This document shows positions 1-12,532 of a stretch of DNA of 64,000 nt, one piece after another; the stretch's first letter is position 1, and every line of letters begins with the position of its first letter. A program made the translations under genes and the position numbers. Source of the stretch: Isoetes taiwanensis (taxonomy: Eukaryota; Streptophyta; Lycopodiopsida; Isoetales; Isoetaceae); NCBI GenBank assembly GCA_021234155.1, contig JAJEKV010000327.1:250001-314000 (forward strand), written 5' to 3'. The notes beneath the pieces are model-generated. The model did not search any database. It was not told the DNA's origin and was given only the letters and a program-made list of their open reading frames with translations.

Positions 1-408
1 GACCGGTGGTAGTCCGGTGGTGCACCTCGTTTAGAATATGTAGCAAAAATCGAGGGGGTTCCGGGGGATTTGATATAGATATAATTTTGAAACCATAGAC
101 CATATCCTTAAAAACAATTCAATGGGTTATCATAAAAAAAGAGAGATTTAAGATAAAAATAATCACATTAAATTTTGGTTAGATTGGTTAAAGTAGTCTT
201 ATTAGGATATTGAGTTATTTTGGTAAAGGTTGAATCCTCATTATTTCATATTCTAAAAGCTTAAGTTTAAAACGATATAGAGGCTCGATATACCATCAAA
301 ACCTTAAAGCAAACTCAGGATTCGACATCTTAAAATCATAGCGCCCCTAATCATAATTGAGCATAATCGAACGAGAGGTGTCCAGAGGCAACATACCCCT
401 GATCGCGG
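1..408. other. AT-rich spacer, nothing recognised
   Basis: No reading frame, repeat or RNA motif could be supported here. It precedes the first copy of a direct repeat that recurs near 5.8 kb. Confidence 0.5.
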
Positions 409-833
409 AGGACCTTTAAAATAACTCTTCTTTTGTATCCATCGCCATAAAAGCATGCCTAACCTTTTTATAAAGGTTTATGCTAAAAATGCTCTTTTGT
501 ATGCCTAGCCTTTTTATAAAGGTTCATGTTAAAAATAGTGTACGTACAAAGTTCACCTACCTTTTAATTTATCTTCCAATTCTCATATGAAAAAATTATT
601 ACACGTACCTTCACATAGTATATGTTGCTTTCTCAAAATATCCATCATGCAATTTGTCATGGGTAACAAAGCCCCAATATATGCTTAGACCTTGCACCAA
701 GGCCTTCTCAACCAAACTTTTACATCCATTCAAGGATGTATGTAGACCCCCTAAGGTTATTGATTGGAAATACAAATTAAGGTCAGATAAAGAGCAAGCC
801 ATCGTTCTAAATTTGTTTTTTGAAAAAGCATTA
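409..833. repeat. Direct repeat D, copy 1, ending in (TTC)n
   Basis: About 420 bp starting at AGGACCTTT is nearly identical to 5823-6247, with scattered single-base indels. Both copies end in a (TTC)n tract. The shared microsatellite edge suggests a retroposed or duplicated unit with a simple-repeat tail. No protein is recognisable, and short frames on the minus strand are shared only because the DNA is. Confidence 0.85.
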
Positions 834-858
834 TCTTCTTCTTCTTCTTCTTCTTCTT

Positions 859-889
<31 letters not shown>

Positions 890-920
890 TTCTTCTTCTT
901 CTTCTTCTTCTTCTTCTTCG
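834..920. repeat. (TTC)n microsatellite
   Basis: Roughly 28 TTC triplets with one interruption (TAT). A serine-rich frame across it is a product of the repeat. Confidence 0.95.
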
Positions 921-984
921 CCCACAACCCTCCCTCGGGTAGTAAGGCCTAACTTTTCATAGGATGCACCTATAGATGCAAATT

Positions 985-2890
985 AGGATGCAGGACCCTT
1001 CCTATGAAAAAAGAAGGGTCCCGCTTATCCTACACGCAAAGTATAGCTACTAACATATAGCTTAGAATCTCAATATTGCTCTATTAGCATAGATGCAAAT
1101 TCAATAAGTCAATTGTGCAATGTACCAAGTATTATGGACATGGCCTAATAGGACGAAGTCCTATTATTATTATAATAGAATGGTAAGGTGGGCCACCATT
1201 CCAGTGGACAAAACACAGTGGGCCAAAATCCAAGAGGGCATGGCACGATGGGCCAAAGTGCCGCTTTTATCAAAAGAATGATGCACAATGGGCTATTATC
1301 CCGTGTCTCGGCAAAAACTTGTTTGTCGATCTTGTCATCCATTTTCTCGAAATTACTCTAACCATGCGTTAAAAGCCAAGATGGTGATAGGAAAGAATGC
1401 ACTCAGAGGTCCTTAGTAGGAATTAGACCAAGGATTGACTAGGCGCCATATTTGGCTCATCTCCCAAATCGCTAAATCCAAGGTCACTAACTGTTTGCCA
1501 TGCATTCTTTCTCAGTAAATATATAGAATAAAAAAATCAAGATAAAATTTAGTACAAAATTTATGCATCTAAAATTAGAGGCAAATTTATGCTTCCAAAA
1601 TTACTGGTCAAAAAAAGATTTTAAGGTTATATCGGGAAGGTCCTTTGTTTTTTGCAATCGAAGTCATGTATCTCCTTTTTTGGGATTAGACATAATATTG
1701 GATGAACTTTCATATTTGCGCATCTCCCAAAACACATCATAGCGAGACCAATAACCTGTATGCCACCCTATTTTTCTGTACATACATACATAGGAAAGAA
1801 GATTAGCATTAAGCCAAAATCGCCAGATATATATCCTTATGACAGAAAAAACACTAAATGATAGGTTGGTCTAACCAACCATGAGAGGAAACTTGTTTTA
1901 GCAAGTCGAGAATCAGAAATTCTATATGTACCTTTATAGCGGACATGTGTGCATGCCGGATATCTCTAGCAAGTGGAAGTCCCGAATTCTTCTTGATACA
2001 TCTTTGCCACGATTACATAACAGATTATTGTATACCCTACATTAATCCGCACTCTTCTAGGCAAAGACAACACTACCCATATATCCACGGCGTTACTCCG
2101 GGCCACACATGTAAAGTTGCATTTAAAAGAACAAAGCGATTTATTAAAGAAAGAATCCGCACTATCATTTTACATATATTGTAGTGTTTATTTGCCTTCA
2201 AGTATTTACATTGTTTTAGTCTTTTCTTATCATATATTATTAGAATAAATGTGTAGCAACATAATGGATAAATAAAAGAATCTGATCATTTAGTTTCAAG
2301 CAATACATTCTACAATATTAGAAAAACTTAATCCATAATTGTTCAATTTATATTCCTCAATTCACTATAAACATAATATGCTTCATTCAATAGTTTCAGA
2401 ATCTAGAATGTCAAGTATAAGTCTTAAGATCAAGAGCAGATCTCCAAACCATAAGCTGCAAGGTATTATATTGGACGCGGATCATACCATAAGTCGCCAT
2501 TTCTCTTTGTACCATAACAAATCAAGAAAAGCTGACTCCAAGATATTTTTTATGAAAAAGCATTTGAACCAACATCAAGGAGGCGTGGTTTCAAAGGTTA
2601 CCCGCACCCAAGCAATACAAATGTTAGCAAATCTATTGGTAACAACAATGCAAGGGCGGGTAAGCAATGAAACTAATGGCTCTTCTCCCTTCACCTCTTG
2701 GTAAAAATGCATGCCTTCAGAAAAAAATTCACTAAAACAATTTTCTTAGACATAATAATGCAATGATTTGCAAGAGCTAAGCCAAAATTACAGCTTTATT
2801 TGTTTACTACGATTGCTTTCTATCCACTATAAGGCCGGACCCATATTATGATAATCCACATTGTGCTTATGAGTTCGACCTTTATGCATA
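985..2890. repeat. Dispersed repeat family R, diverged copy R1
   Basis: It begins with a small hairpin (GGACCCTTC at 993-1001, GAAGGGTCC at 1013-1021) followed by a CTTATCCTACAC-like string, the same start as copy R3 at 12533. Further matches to the other copies are the repeated 'ACAGTGGGCC' strings near 1190-1290 and a conserved block near 2570-2700 (ACCCGCACCCAA ... CCCTTCACCT). It is diverged and has no intact coding potential, so the right edge is approximate. Confidence 0.6.
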
Positions 2891-4269
2891 ACAAATCCAA
2901 GCAAATGCATGTCAAACTCATGTATTTATATCACTAACATGCATTTAACTCCATAGCGGTTAGTACATTTGTGCATTTAACAATGCAACCCCTAAACCAC
3001 TAGATTATTATTTTCAAAACATGCAACGGCATGCATTCTAACTGCTGCAGCACATCGTCAGAGTTAGAACTAAGATTCACGGTCAAGATTCAAGGCCCCA
3101 ACTATATCAATTGCATCTTTGAACATGCATATGGGCTGCTGCAGATTTGAAAGGCAAGGGAGCTGCGTCCTAAGAAGACCAATATTTGAGCCACATATAT
3201 GAGCAGTCCATATCTATGCTCCACTCTATGCAAAGGCCACAAGCTAAATATTACATTATCTATCTCAAAAGCAGAACTAGCATATGAAGCACATGGCAAA
3301 TGTATCAGAAATAAAAGGATAAGAAGAGATCATGCAAAGAACAAATTGCTGATCAAAATATATAAATCTTAACAGGGAATAAATTACTAATCGCATATTT
3401 CTTATTAGCGAATGACTTTTAGCTAAACTTGCTTTCGATATTAATCCCAAAACTTTACGTGGTTTAGCTAAACTCTACACATTTTTCCTCTCATACTTTC
3501 TAGCGTTTAGCTAAACTAACCCAAACATCAACCCAAAAATTTCTATGGTATGACCTGCAAGAAAATATTAAGCCAAATTACTATACTTTTTTCAATATAT
3601 TCCATTTTATTTTGGTCATTTTCTTTGTGAAAACATTCTAAAATAATACTAACTAGCAAAGTCTAGGACTCAAATTAATTCATAATGCTAGAAATTAAAC
3701 TACTAATCCTATATTTCATATAAATTAGAATGATGTTAGCTAAATGGCCGAAATTCATTCTAAAAGTTTCTATGGTTTAGCTAAACAATACAAAATTTCA
3801 CTCTCTTACTTTCTAAAGTTTGGCTAAAAAGCTCAAGGTTGGTGCAGGTCGAAAAAGAAAAAAGCTAAAATTATTATTTTTCCCCAATTTTTTCCATTTA
3901 CTTTAGCCAAATTATTTTGAAAATGTGCTAAAAAATCGCCAAATAGCTAAGTTTAGCCCTTAAATTATTCCATGAATCTTAAAGCACCATAAAACACATT
4001 GTGTGAGCTCCCAAAATAATCAGCGAGATGCATTTGTAGTGCTCAGGATCGATGATGGCCTCTCTTGTTTCCATTGTATGGAGAAAAGGCCATATATGGA
4101 ACAATGACCCTATACTTGCTGCCAAACCCCTTTAATCATAGGCATGCACTCTTCCTTTTGATAGTTAGTTTAGGGCCCTATGAACAACTAGACCGGCAAT
4201 GCCGGTACAATCATGCTCCTAGCATTTCATCTTAGGATATAAGATACGCTTTTTTTTGTAATCTTTCTC
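2891..4269. other. AT-rich spacer with a TTTAGCTAAA-rich stretch
   Basis: No gene seen. At 3410-3995 the palindromic string TTTAGCTAAAC (and TAGCTAAA variants) recurs about eight times within two related blocks roughly 300 bp apart, which suggests a decayed tandem repeat. A small hairpin ACCGGC-AAT-GCCGGT lies at 4192-4206. Confidence 0.5.
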
Positions 4270-5625
4270 TACCAGCGCCACACGGATGCTTTGGACACTT
4301 TACGCCAATTCAGCGACATGAGAGTTAACTTGGCCACGAACAAAGAGTCTTCTTTGGTCCCATCATCTCCGACCACCGTCTTCCCTCATTCACTTACCGA
4401 GGCGGGGGTAGTGGGGTGGTACAGTCTTATAAGTATTTGGGCATTGAGTTTCTACTACTACCACTTGGGATGCATCCATCGGTTTACGGGTCACTACTTG
4501 TTTGGAAAGCCACAGCTATGCAATGCAAAACAACAAATCCTGAAGTCAGTATGCATGGTCACGGGCACACTTGTTTGGGGGAGCCTTGGTTGGGCGGTCC
4601 TCCTCTATGGGGGCGTGTGTGGGGGCCGGTGATATCCCTCACCGCTTGGAGCGCATCTAGAGTGCAGAGAGAGAAAGCTTTCTTAGCAAGACACTTTGGG
4701 GGTGAAATCCGCGGTCCCATATCGAGATCTTGCTCCAAGAGCCGGGGCTTCCCTTCCATTCTGAGAGGGTCGCTACTGGCGTCCACATTATTTACTTCCG
4801 AAGGTGGCTATGGATGAAACCCGGCTGCCAACCTTGCTTTGGCGTGGCGATAGCCCGCGACTCAAAGCATCTTTTGGAAAAGACAAGCAAGCCCCGGTGG
4901 TTACCGCTATGGAGCACCGCGGGCACCACACGGTGTGGACCGGTCGCGCAGAGAGCCTTGCGCCTTAGGCCGTGCCGGATGCTGGCTTCATGGCCAACTT
5001 GGGATCGCGGGCCACATCACACATGTCAAGGTGGCAATTGTCGACGACGGTTAATCCCCATGCTCACGAGGGGCCCACCCACTACTGCGCACCCATCACA
5101 CCCATGAAAAGCGGGGGTGATTGCTTCCATTCGCCGCAGGTGCACACCACCTCGCGTGAGGCAGGGGGAGATGGATTCGGGGCAGCGTGAGGGCGAGTGA
5201 ATACGGAGTCTTTGCGTCAGCGAGCCATTGGGGATGAAAGTCCGCCCCTCGGGCTTTTGTCCGTGTCTGAGCATATCCGGGGCTCGGTATGCTCCGGTTA
5301 GTTGTGCCCAGCCGGGCCTTGCATGAGCTCTTACGAAACCTGACCTCGTAGGCTTGTTGGGATGTTACCTCAAGGGAGGTAATGGATCTGTAGGACTTCA
5401 GTTATGCCCCCGACCGACATTAACCTCGGTATACTTGTGATTATGTATATAAGCATGCGGTATGTGGCATCCTTATTGCTACTAAGGTTTTCCCAGAAAC
5501 CCTTTGGGCGGGGTTTTAATCCCGGTAGTATCGTCTGGCGCTCTCTATAACTTTGTCCCTTGGGTCCCAGGCCGGTTAGTGCCAGTGGACGATAAAATCA
5601 TATTCTATTCTATTCATTCTACTCC
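4270..5625 (+). pseudogene. Decayed LINE (non-LTR retrotransposon) reverse transcriptase 3' part
   Basis: The translation is split over several frames. It carries plant LINE ORF2 motifs in order: a segment like LRQFSDMRVNLATNK (after the RT catalytic region), YKYLGIEF, an ALQ/WSL-like region, then VLLYGG...WGP and a SAW....VQR..FLARHFG thumb-like block. These are typical of the RT-to-C-terminal part of plant L1-like elements. No single frame is open, so the copy is dead. The element seems to end near 5597-5620 in an ATTCT-type pentanucleotide run instead of poly-A, like the LINE inserted at 37664-38427. The 5' part, with endonuclease and YxDD, is absent. Confidence 0.75.
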
Positions 5626-5822
5626 ATTCTTGTTTAGGAAAGGGAAGGGTGCAGATGCACTTATGAGCCTAAAAAATGGGCGCATTCAGTCATTACGAAT
5701 ATCTAAATCACTGGTATCAAACTCTTATGCACATAACTTTCACAAAAGTACAAATAATTTTTCTACATAAATATCCGCATACCCAAATTGATACAAAATC
5801 CACTCCTACGTTGAATATTAGT

Positions 5823-6247
5823 AGGACCTTTTAAAGTAGCTCTTCTTTTGTATCCATCGCCATAAAAACATGCCTAACCTTTTTATAAAGGTTTATGCTA
5901 AAATGCTCTTTTGTATGCCTAGCCTTTTATAAAGGTTCATGTTAAAAATAGTGTACGTACAAAGTTCACCTACCTTTTAATTTATCTTCCAATTCTCATA
6001 TGAAAAAATTATTACACGTACCTTCACATAGTATATGTTGCTTTCTCAAAATATCCATCATGCAATTTGTCATGGGTACAAAGCCCCAATATATGCTTAG
6101 ACCTTGCACCAAGGCCTTCTCAACCAAACTTTTACATCCATTCAAGGATGTATAGACCCCTAAGGTTATTGATTGGAAATACAAATTAAGGTCAGATAAA
6201 GAGCAAGCCATCGTTCTAAATTTGTTTTTGAAAATGCATTACTTCAC
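5823..6247. repeat. Direct repeat D, copy 2
   Basis: Second copy of the 409-833 sequence in the same orientation, again running into a TTC microsatellite. The copies differ mainly by 1-2 bp indels. Confidence 0.85.
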
Positions 6248-6375
6248 TCTTCTTCTTCTTCTTCTTCTTCTTCTTCTTCTTCTTCTTCTTCTTCTTCTTC
6301 TTCTTCTTCTTCTTCTTCTTCTTCTTCTTCTTCTTCTTCTTCTTCTTCTTCTTCTTCTTCTTCTTCTTCTTCTTT
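6248..6375. repeat. (TTC)n microsatellite, long allele
   Basis: More than 40 uninterrupted TTC/CTT triplets. Poly-Leu (plus strand) and poly-Arg (minus strand) frames across it are repeat artefacts. Confidence 0.97.
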
Positions 6376-6385
6376 TCTTTCTTCG

Positions 6386-6990
6386 ACACATCTTCACCAA
6401 AACTACTAACAGATTATAGTAAAAACATTTTACTAAACCGTATTCGTTCAAGGCAAAGACTACCCAACACATATCCATCCTGGTGTTACCCAGGCCACAA
6501 CTGGAAGGCACATTACCTAAAACACGTGTAAAAGTATGAAAGTAGAACAATTAAGTAGCAAAGCATTATTTTAGAAGATCTGTACATTAAATTTGTAGTT
6601 GTAACCATGTATAATCAAAGTAGAGACATAAAATGTAGACATAAAATATTATTGTAGATTATTCCCATGTATGATCAAAATAAAGACATAAAGTATTATT
6701 GTAAATTATTCTCATCTATGTAAAAAGTAAAAAAGTAGAGTTACAAAGTAAATGCAGTTTTTGTTACGCTTCCAATAATTCCATCTCCAAGTTGACGCCA
6801 ACCCTAACAGCAAATAAGAGACAATATAGGAGAGAACCCGTACCTGCAGCCAATCATGCAAACGTTAGCAGTAATCCCGCCAAAAGGTACATTGGGTCTC
6901 TCAGTTTATCACTGATCACCAATTGTATCCTTTTGCCCTGGGGTGACATTAACAAGAAAGAATTATGGAACCATAAATTTTAGATTTTGA
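6386..6990. repeat. Family R fragment (R4)
   Basis: Matches 8745-9000 and 13045-13170: 'ATCTTCACC..GACTACTAAC', the block with 'ACATATCCA(C/T)CCT' and 'GGCCACAAC', and a later 'AACCATGTAT' segment. It is diverged and truncated, and abuts the TTC microsatellite. Confidence 0.55.
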
Positions 6991-8419
6991 AAGTGTTCCC
7001 AATATAAAATTTCAGCTTTAAATTCATATACAATCTTCCTCAATCATATTACTCTCTATCATGCCAGAAATAATATAAATTTTACAACCTATCAAACTTC
7101 TCAATTGTATACTAAGAGTTCTAGAAAGATATCTTAATTCATGCATCTGTTCATAATAGTATTTATAAGTAAAACAAATAAATAGAAAATTATTACGTAG
7201 ATCAATCTTCATGGCTTGTAGATCCTTCATAATCATTAAATATACGTAGATCATAAATTTCAGATCATAACTTTCAGCATTTGCAGATCCTAAATGCAAC
7301 AGCTTTTCATTTGGCTTAAATTTTAAGAGCATATCTATATATCTTCATATGCCCACAGATTGTGGTAAAAGTTTCCTTGTTAATTCACATACCCTCATGC
7401 TATAAAATATAACTCAAGGCTTCAACTCTTCTGGGAAGCATTCCTAGACATCTTAGAACCAAAATACTTCCTCATATGAACTTATCAGGTAGTTATGGCT
7501 ATCAATCCAGCATAACTAATTCAAGCAGGAAATCGTTATATCCAGAATTAAAGTCGTCTCAGGAATGTCTTTGCTTCTTAGAAACTTTTGCATCTTAAAG
7601 ATAGGCAACTGATTAACTAATATCTGTATTTCCGTTCATATCCATGTATAAATAAGCATTTCACCTACTATTATATCTGACCCTATTTTCGCACTCCATA
7701 AAACAGACGAATACATTTGATCGATCCATATTGTGGCATTAGTTGCCATCCTGATCTTCGCCAACATGCCAGCTATTTGTTTGGCCTACCACTGCATTCG
7801 TCCAAAGCATTATAGCCAACATGCTTCACCATAGCTACAAAGCTCTGCTATAAAATCTGGGAAACAATGTCAAACAAGCAAGAACCACCTGTTCACAGTA
7901 GAATGGTCTACTCCAATCCTTGGGCTTCCATTTTTCGGAGACAAGCCTTGTGCCACAGTGTAGATCACAGTATATCTATGTGAAGCCATTTCGAAATGCA
8001 AAATGGCAAGAAATGATGCCATGCACTATTTTTACATAGCCATCTAGATCATCCCATGAAACTATGTATTCGGCAGCAAATCCATGAAACTATGTATTCG
8101 GCAGCAAATCTGGCAATTATCTGCATCTATTTTGTAACAAATCAAGCCATGTGGCATCTTATATTTCAGCATCAATAGGTCATTTGGACAATCTTCTTGG
8201 CTCCAAACTTATCGGCCACCATGCTTCGTAAGAAACTAGGGCTTGAATGCCCTAAATCGATTTCAGAAATGCACTTGATACTTTTTCAAAGATTTATTAT
8301 TTATCATAATTAATTTTTGTGCCACAATTGCGTCATTCATCTTTAAATATAGCAAAAGGTCAAGAGTAAGCCATAGGTTATACGTACACTCATTAGTGCA
8401 ATTCATTGTCTTATGCCAG
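6991..8419. other. AT-rich spacer with a 28-bp tandem duplication
   Basis: No gene supported. At 8054-8109 a 28-bp string is duplicated perfectly head to tail. Confidence 0.5.
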
Positions 8420-9960
8420 TGGCACAGTGGGCCATAATCCTAAAACGTATGGATTGAACAGCCTGATTTGGTGCCATCCCCATAATGCCATACCCAAGAC
8501 CCAGAAGCTGCTTGAGCCAAGAGCTACCTCTCTGCAGTTTGTATAATACAAAGAAACCATTAGTAAGTACTTCCAGGCATGTTTCTATAATAAGACCACG
8601 TTATATAACATGCAGATGACTGAAAGCACAGGGAAAATCTCCTAATGGCCGTGATATGTATCTGCCATCAGATTTATACACAGCAGGTGGCAAAACAGGT
8701 AGGTTGTGTTTACCGAATATCTTCGGCAAATGGAAGTCACTTTTTCTTTTACGAATTATCTTCACCTAGACTACTAACCATTACATGCAACCAAATTACA
8801 TGAACAGAGTTTGTTCTAGATAAAGACAAGGACACTCACATATCCACCCTAGATTTTACTCTAGGCCACAACCAATGCCACAATTCCTCTATTTACTATC
8901 CACATAATCTTATTTTACGTAAACCTGAAGATTATAAAGTAAAGTGTATTTTTTATAAAGATTTTATGTACGCTTGTATAGTAACCATGTATTGTAAACA
9001 GCCAGAATAAAGATATTTTATACGAAGGTATTTTGAATCTCAGAAATCTGTTTATTCATCATAAGTATTCGTATGTCATAATGCCCTATGCAATATACTA
9101 TACTTATCTTTTACACTGTTCCATACTGCAATAATTCAGATTTTTTCAACTCAAATACAGCCATTGTATGTTTTATCATGTACCACATGCTCATATCATG
9201 TATTCTTCTCTTGTTTTAAACCCAAACCATTTAAAATTGGATTGATCTCACCATCGAGTCTTCATTTGTGATGTATTCTTCATTGAAGTAGGAATGATTT
9301 GTATCATCCAACCATTTAACCAAACAACCAGGAGATGTGATCGTGGTTACCTGCACCCAAACAGACCAACATTAGCAAATATTTGGTAATGAGGAAAGGA
9401 GTGACAGGTAAGCTATACAATCACATGGCTCTTCGCCCTTCACCTACTGTTGGGTCAGGAAATAATCAAGCATATTCATAAGCAACACTGGAGCTGCCCA
9501 TAAGCAGCATTCTTACATCATCTAGACTGCTTACCTCAGTCCCGAATCTAGTAACATAAATCTGCCTGCTATAATTATATAGTGTACCCATAATGCCTTG
9601 TCTGGCTCTATCATTTGTGTCTCTATTCAACCACTAGTTTACATTTCTAGAATAAATGCCATGCATGTACGGCTGGCCTCTTATGTTATGCATCTGTTAT
9701 GGCCCTGCAACACCTGTTAGAATGCAACTTAAACCTTGTCTATATGGTCATTTCCTCACAAAGCAGCTAAAACTGGGACAATTTCGTACGAATCTATTAT
9801 TAATGTACATTTTCGTATGAATCTATTATTAATGTACCAATGGTTTTAACAACCACATAGTGGCATACAATCATCTTCATATTCAGTTATTCCATTATAG
9901 ATCACTTTAAGCAGCCATGGTCTCAATTAAATCCACAACTAGGCCATTTATTAAGATAAT
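8420..9960. repeat. Dispersed repeat family R, copy R2
   Basis: Strong, colinear similarity to 12690-14165: the 'GGCACAGTGGGCCATAATCC' start, the block around 'GAGCCAAGAGCTACCTCTC', the segment near 8755-8880, and the block near 9325-9470 ('GGAGATGTGATCGTGGTTAC' and following). It lacks an intact open frame. It may be a non-autonomous element or the non-coding part of a retroelement. A 29-bp near-perfect tandem duplication lies at 9785-9842. Confidence 0.75.
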
Positions 9961-11278
9961 AGAGCCTGCACTATTGCCAAGCATAATAGTAACACCATTT
10001 TTGGGACAGCAGAGAGCATCTTGGCTTAACTATGTCCAATATTATTTCCTTAACCGAGCATAATGACCTCAGGATTATACAGGCAACAAAGCTAAGCCCA
10101 GCCTATTCAAACCCTGGCCCAAGCCGGTAGAAAACGAAAGCTTATTGCCAGCTTAGCATTTAATTATGAAATGAAAGGTAAATGAAGCTAGAAGCACAAC
10201 ATCTAACATTGCCCTATATTACAAAGGCCAGACTTATACTAAGCACAGCCCCATATCATAAGGACACATATTTCCATTTTAATCATGTAATTTTTGGATT
10301 CCTTACCTGAAACAGAGCATTCCAGTGGAATTTTCTAAGCATAGTAATACATCAAATAATAAATTCATACCTGATTATGCCGATTTCTCCATGTTTATTC
10401 GTCCATGGTTCTTTTGTTGCCATCATTTGATCTTCAGTTGAAGCTACCATTAGCACCTTGCACTTTCTTCATGCCAAGGGCCCCATTGCATACACCTTCG
10501 GATAAGGCTATACCATGTGGGCGCAGATGCCAGCAAAACAAAGCAGCGCCAGGATCATTTTGCAACTCGATTTGCAACCATGAAATGGAGTCAAGGGTGT
10601 CTATTTGCATCAGCCGAAATAGGTATTAGCCGAAATGGGTCCTTGCATGCTCTGTTTGCAGCCGCCAAAATTGGTTCCAAAATGTGCCTTCACATTCATA
10701 TAGGTTTTCAAGCATTGAATAAGCAATGAATATCCATTGCCACATCACTTCCCTATACATTGAAAATTCCTTTACCAAGAAAAGATAGTCTTTTTTCCTT
10801 TCGTAGTTGGCCAGAATTAACTATTACCACTTTCACAAAAGTCAAGGCACGTTTTGCACTTGGCATGTAATTTAATCATCAAAAACTAAAGACCAAAAAA
10901 TAAGGACTTACCTTTGAAAGTGCCATTTATGTTGCACCAAATTTCTATTTGCTATATATTTGTTTGGCCTTGGCCAACCAAATATACATAGTACACTATG
11001 CCTCCATAAACACAATTCTAATGACTAATTACTTTGGGTGGAATCCCCAACACATATGTCTCATTATAATCAGCATATTATGGGTCCCAGGTCGGGACTC
11101 CCCTGTGATAGTCACCAAATTATAGTGGAGGAATGAGCTAGTTTTGCCCTCGATTATTAGAACACAAGATAATAAGAAGAAGCCTTTTCTTCTTCTTCTT
11201 CTTCTTCTAAATTATGAGCTTTTCAAGGAGGAATGAGCAATCATTTTGGGTAGTTCATGCTCCTAAATTATCCTCATG
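9961..11278. other. AT-rich spacer, nothing recognised
   Basis: A few short frames (for example near 10405-10729) show no recognisable motif. It ends with a short (CTT)n run just before the LINE-related copy. Confidence 0.45.
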
Positions 11279-12532
11279 TAGTTTCTCCATCTACAATCAT
11301 AACCAGTCACCCATGTCTTCTTCTTCTTTTTCTTTTTTCTTTTTTCTTTTTTCTTTTTTCTTTTTTCTTTTTTCTTTTCTTTTTCTTTTTTTTTTTTTTT
11401 TCTTTTCTTTTTTTTTTTTTTTTTTTTTTTTCTTTTTCTTTTTTTCTTTTTCTTTTTCTTTTTTCTTTTTCTTTTTTTTTTTTTTTTTCTTTCTTTTTTT
11501 TTTTTTCTTTTCTTTTTCTTTTTCTTTTCTTTTTTCTTTTCTTTTTTTTTTTTTTTCTTTTTTTTTTTTCTTTTTTTTTTCTTTTCTTTTTCTTTTCTTT
11601 TCTTTTTCTTTTTCTTTTTTTTCTTTTTTTTCTTTTCTTTTTCTTTTTCTTTTTTTTTTTCTTTTCTTTTTTTTTTTTTCTTTTTCTTTTTTCTTTTTCT
11701 TTTTCTTTTCTTTTTCTTTTTTCTTTTTTTCTTTTTTCTTTTTTTTCTTTTTCTTTCCTCATAGCAGACATTCGGAACAAATTGCCTACAAGGAGGTACA
11801 AATGGAGAAGCACGACAAATTATGGTATGTACTTGAACCCTCTTTTTTGATCAATATAAAGTGTCTGGGTTAATGCGACTTATGCTCATGTTCGGAAAAG
11901 AGTCTAGGAAGAAATTAGATGATGGGGCACGCCTATATTATCTCATAGGTTGGCGACGAGAGTTCAAAAGGATATAAGTTGTATGAAACTGTCAAAAAGA
12001 AAATTATACTAAGCAGATGTTACTTTTTGATGAGCATGCACTATATAAATACTGAGAAATGGAAAAACAACAAAGATTATAGTGAATCAAAAGGCAATGA
12101 AAGTGCAAAAGTCAGGTTGATTTCGATGAAGACAAGGCTGAAAAATATCAGCGATATAGAACAAAGAAAAAAACATGGTGATAATTTGCAAGAAAAAGAA
12201 AATGAAGGATAATATGGAAAATGAAATGAATGAAGGATCTCGAGCTAATGTGGATTATGGAAACGGCATTGCAAAACCTAGGAGAAGACAAGCATGGAAA
12301 AACTCGAAATGACTTATTCCATTAGTAAGGTGCACGGGTTTGTCCCGGGAGGAACATTTTGACTAATGTTCTTTGCGGCTTATAGGGGGCCTTTATTGGG
12401 CCAAAAGAGCGGGTCAAAGGCATTGCCTATCTTAAGCTTGACTTTGCCAAAGCTTACGATAGTGTCCGTTGGGAGTTCTTCAATCCGCCATGATGTTAGC
12501 GCCGGGTCGTGGTCCCGCGCTTCTGAACGATC
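11279..12532 (+). pseudogene. LINE ORF2 fragment, copy 1
   Basis: Colinear duplicate of 15098-16120. Both contain the short leader GTAGTTTCTC(C/T)ATCTAC, a long C/T-only tract, then about 750 bp ending in a LINE RT segment. The RT part near 12310-12490 reads as fragments in several frames: GFVP.R (the conserved 'GFVPGR' block of plant LINE RT), IAYLKLDFAK and then VRWEFF. The copy stops at 12532, where a family R repeat begins with GGACCCTTCC, so R probably inserted here. Endonuclease and most of the RT are missing. Confidence 0.75.
11320..11757. repeat. Long C/T-only (CTTTTT)-type tract
   Basis: About 440 bases of T runs separated by single C. All poly-Phe/Ser frames and the minus-strand Lys-rich frame across it are low-complexity artefacts. 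The same tract, shorter and more regular, lies at the equivalent point of copy 2. Confidence 0.95.

Noticed and set aside
4559-5274. Several overlapping frames on both strands around 4.4-5.3 kb as genes
   Set aside because: They are shadows of the GC-richer LINE reverse transcriptase remnant.
6222-6550. Poly-Leu and poly-Arg proteins
   Set aside because: Direct translation of the TTC microsatellite.
11214-11873. Poly-Phe/Ser protein of about 200 residues and a Lys-rich minus-strand frame
   Set aside because: Translation of the CTTTTT-type tract; the same holds at 15089-15474.
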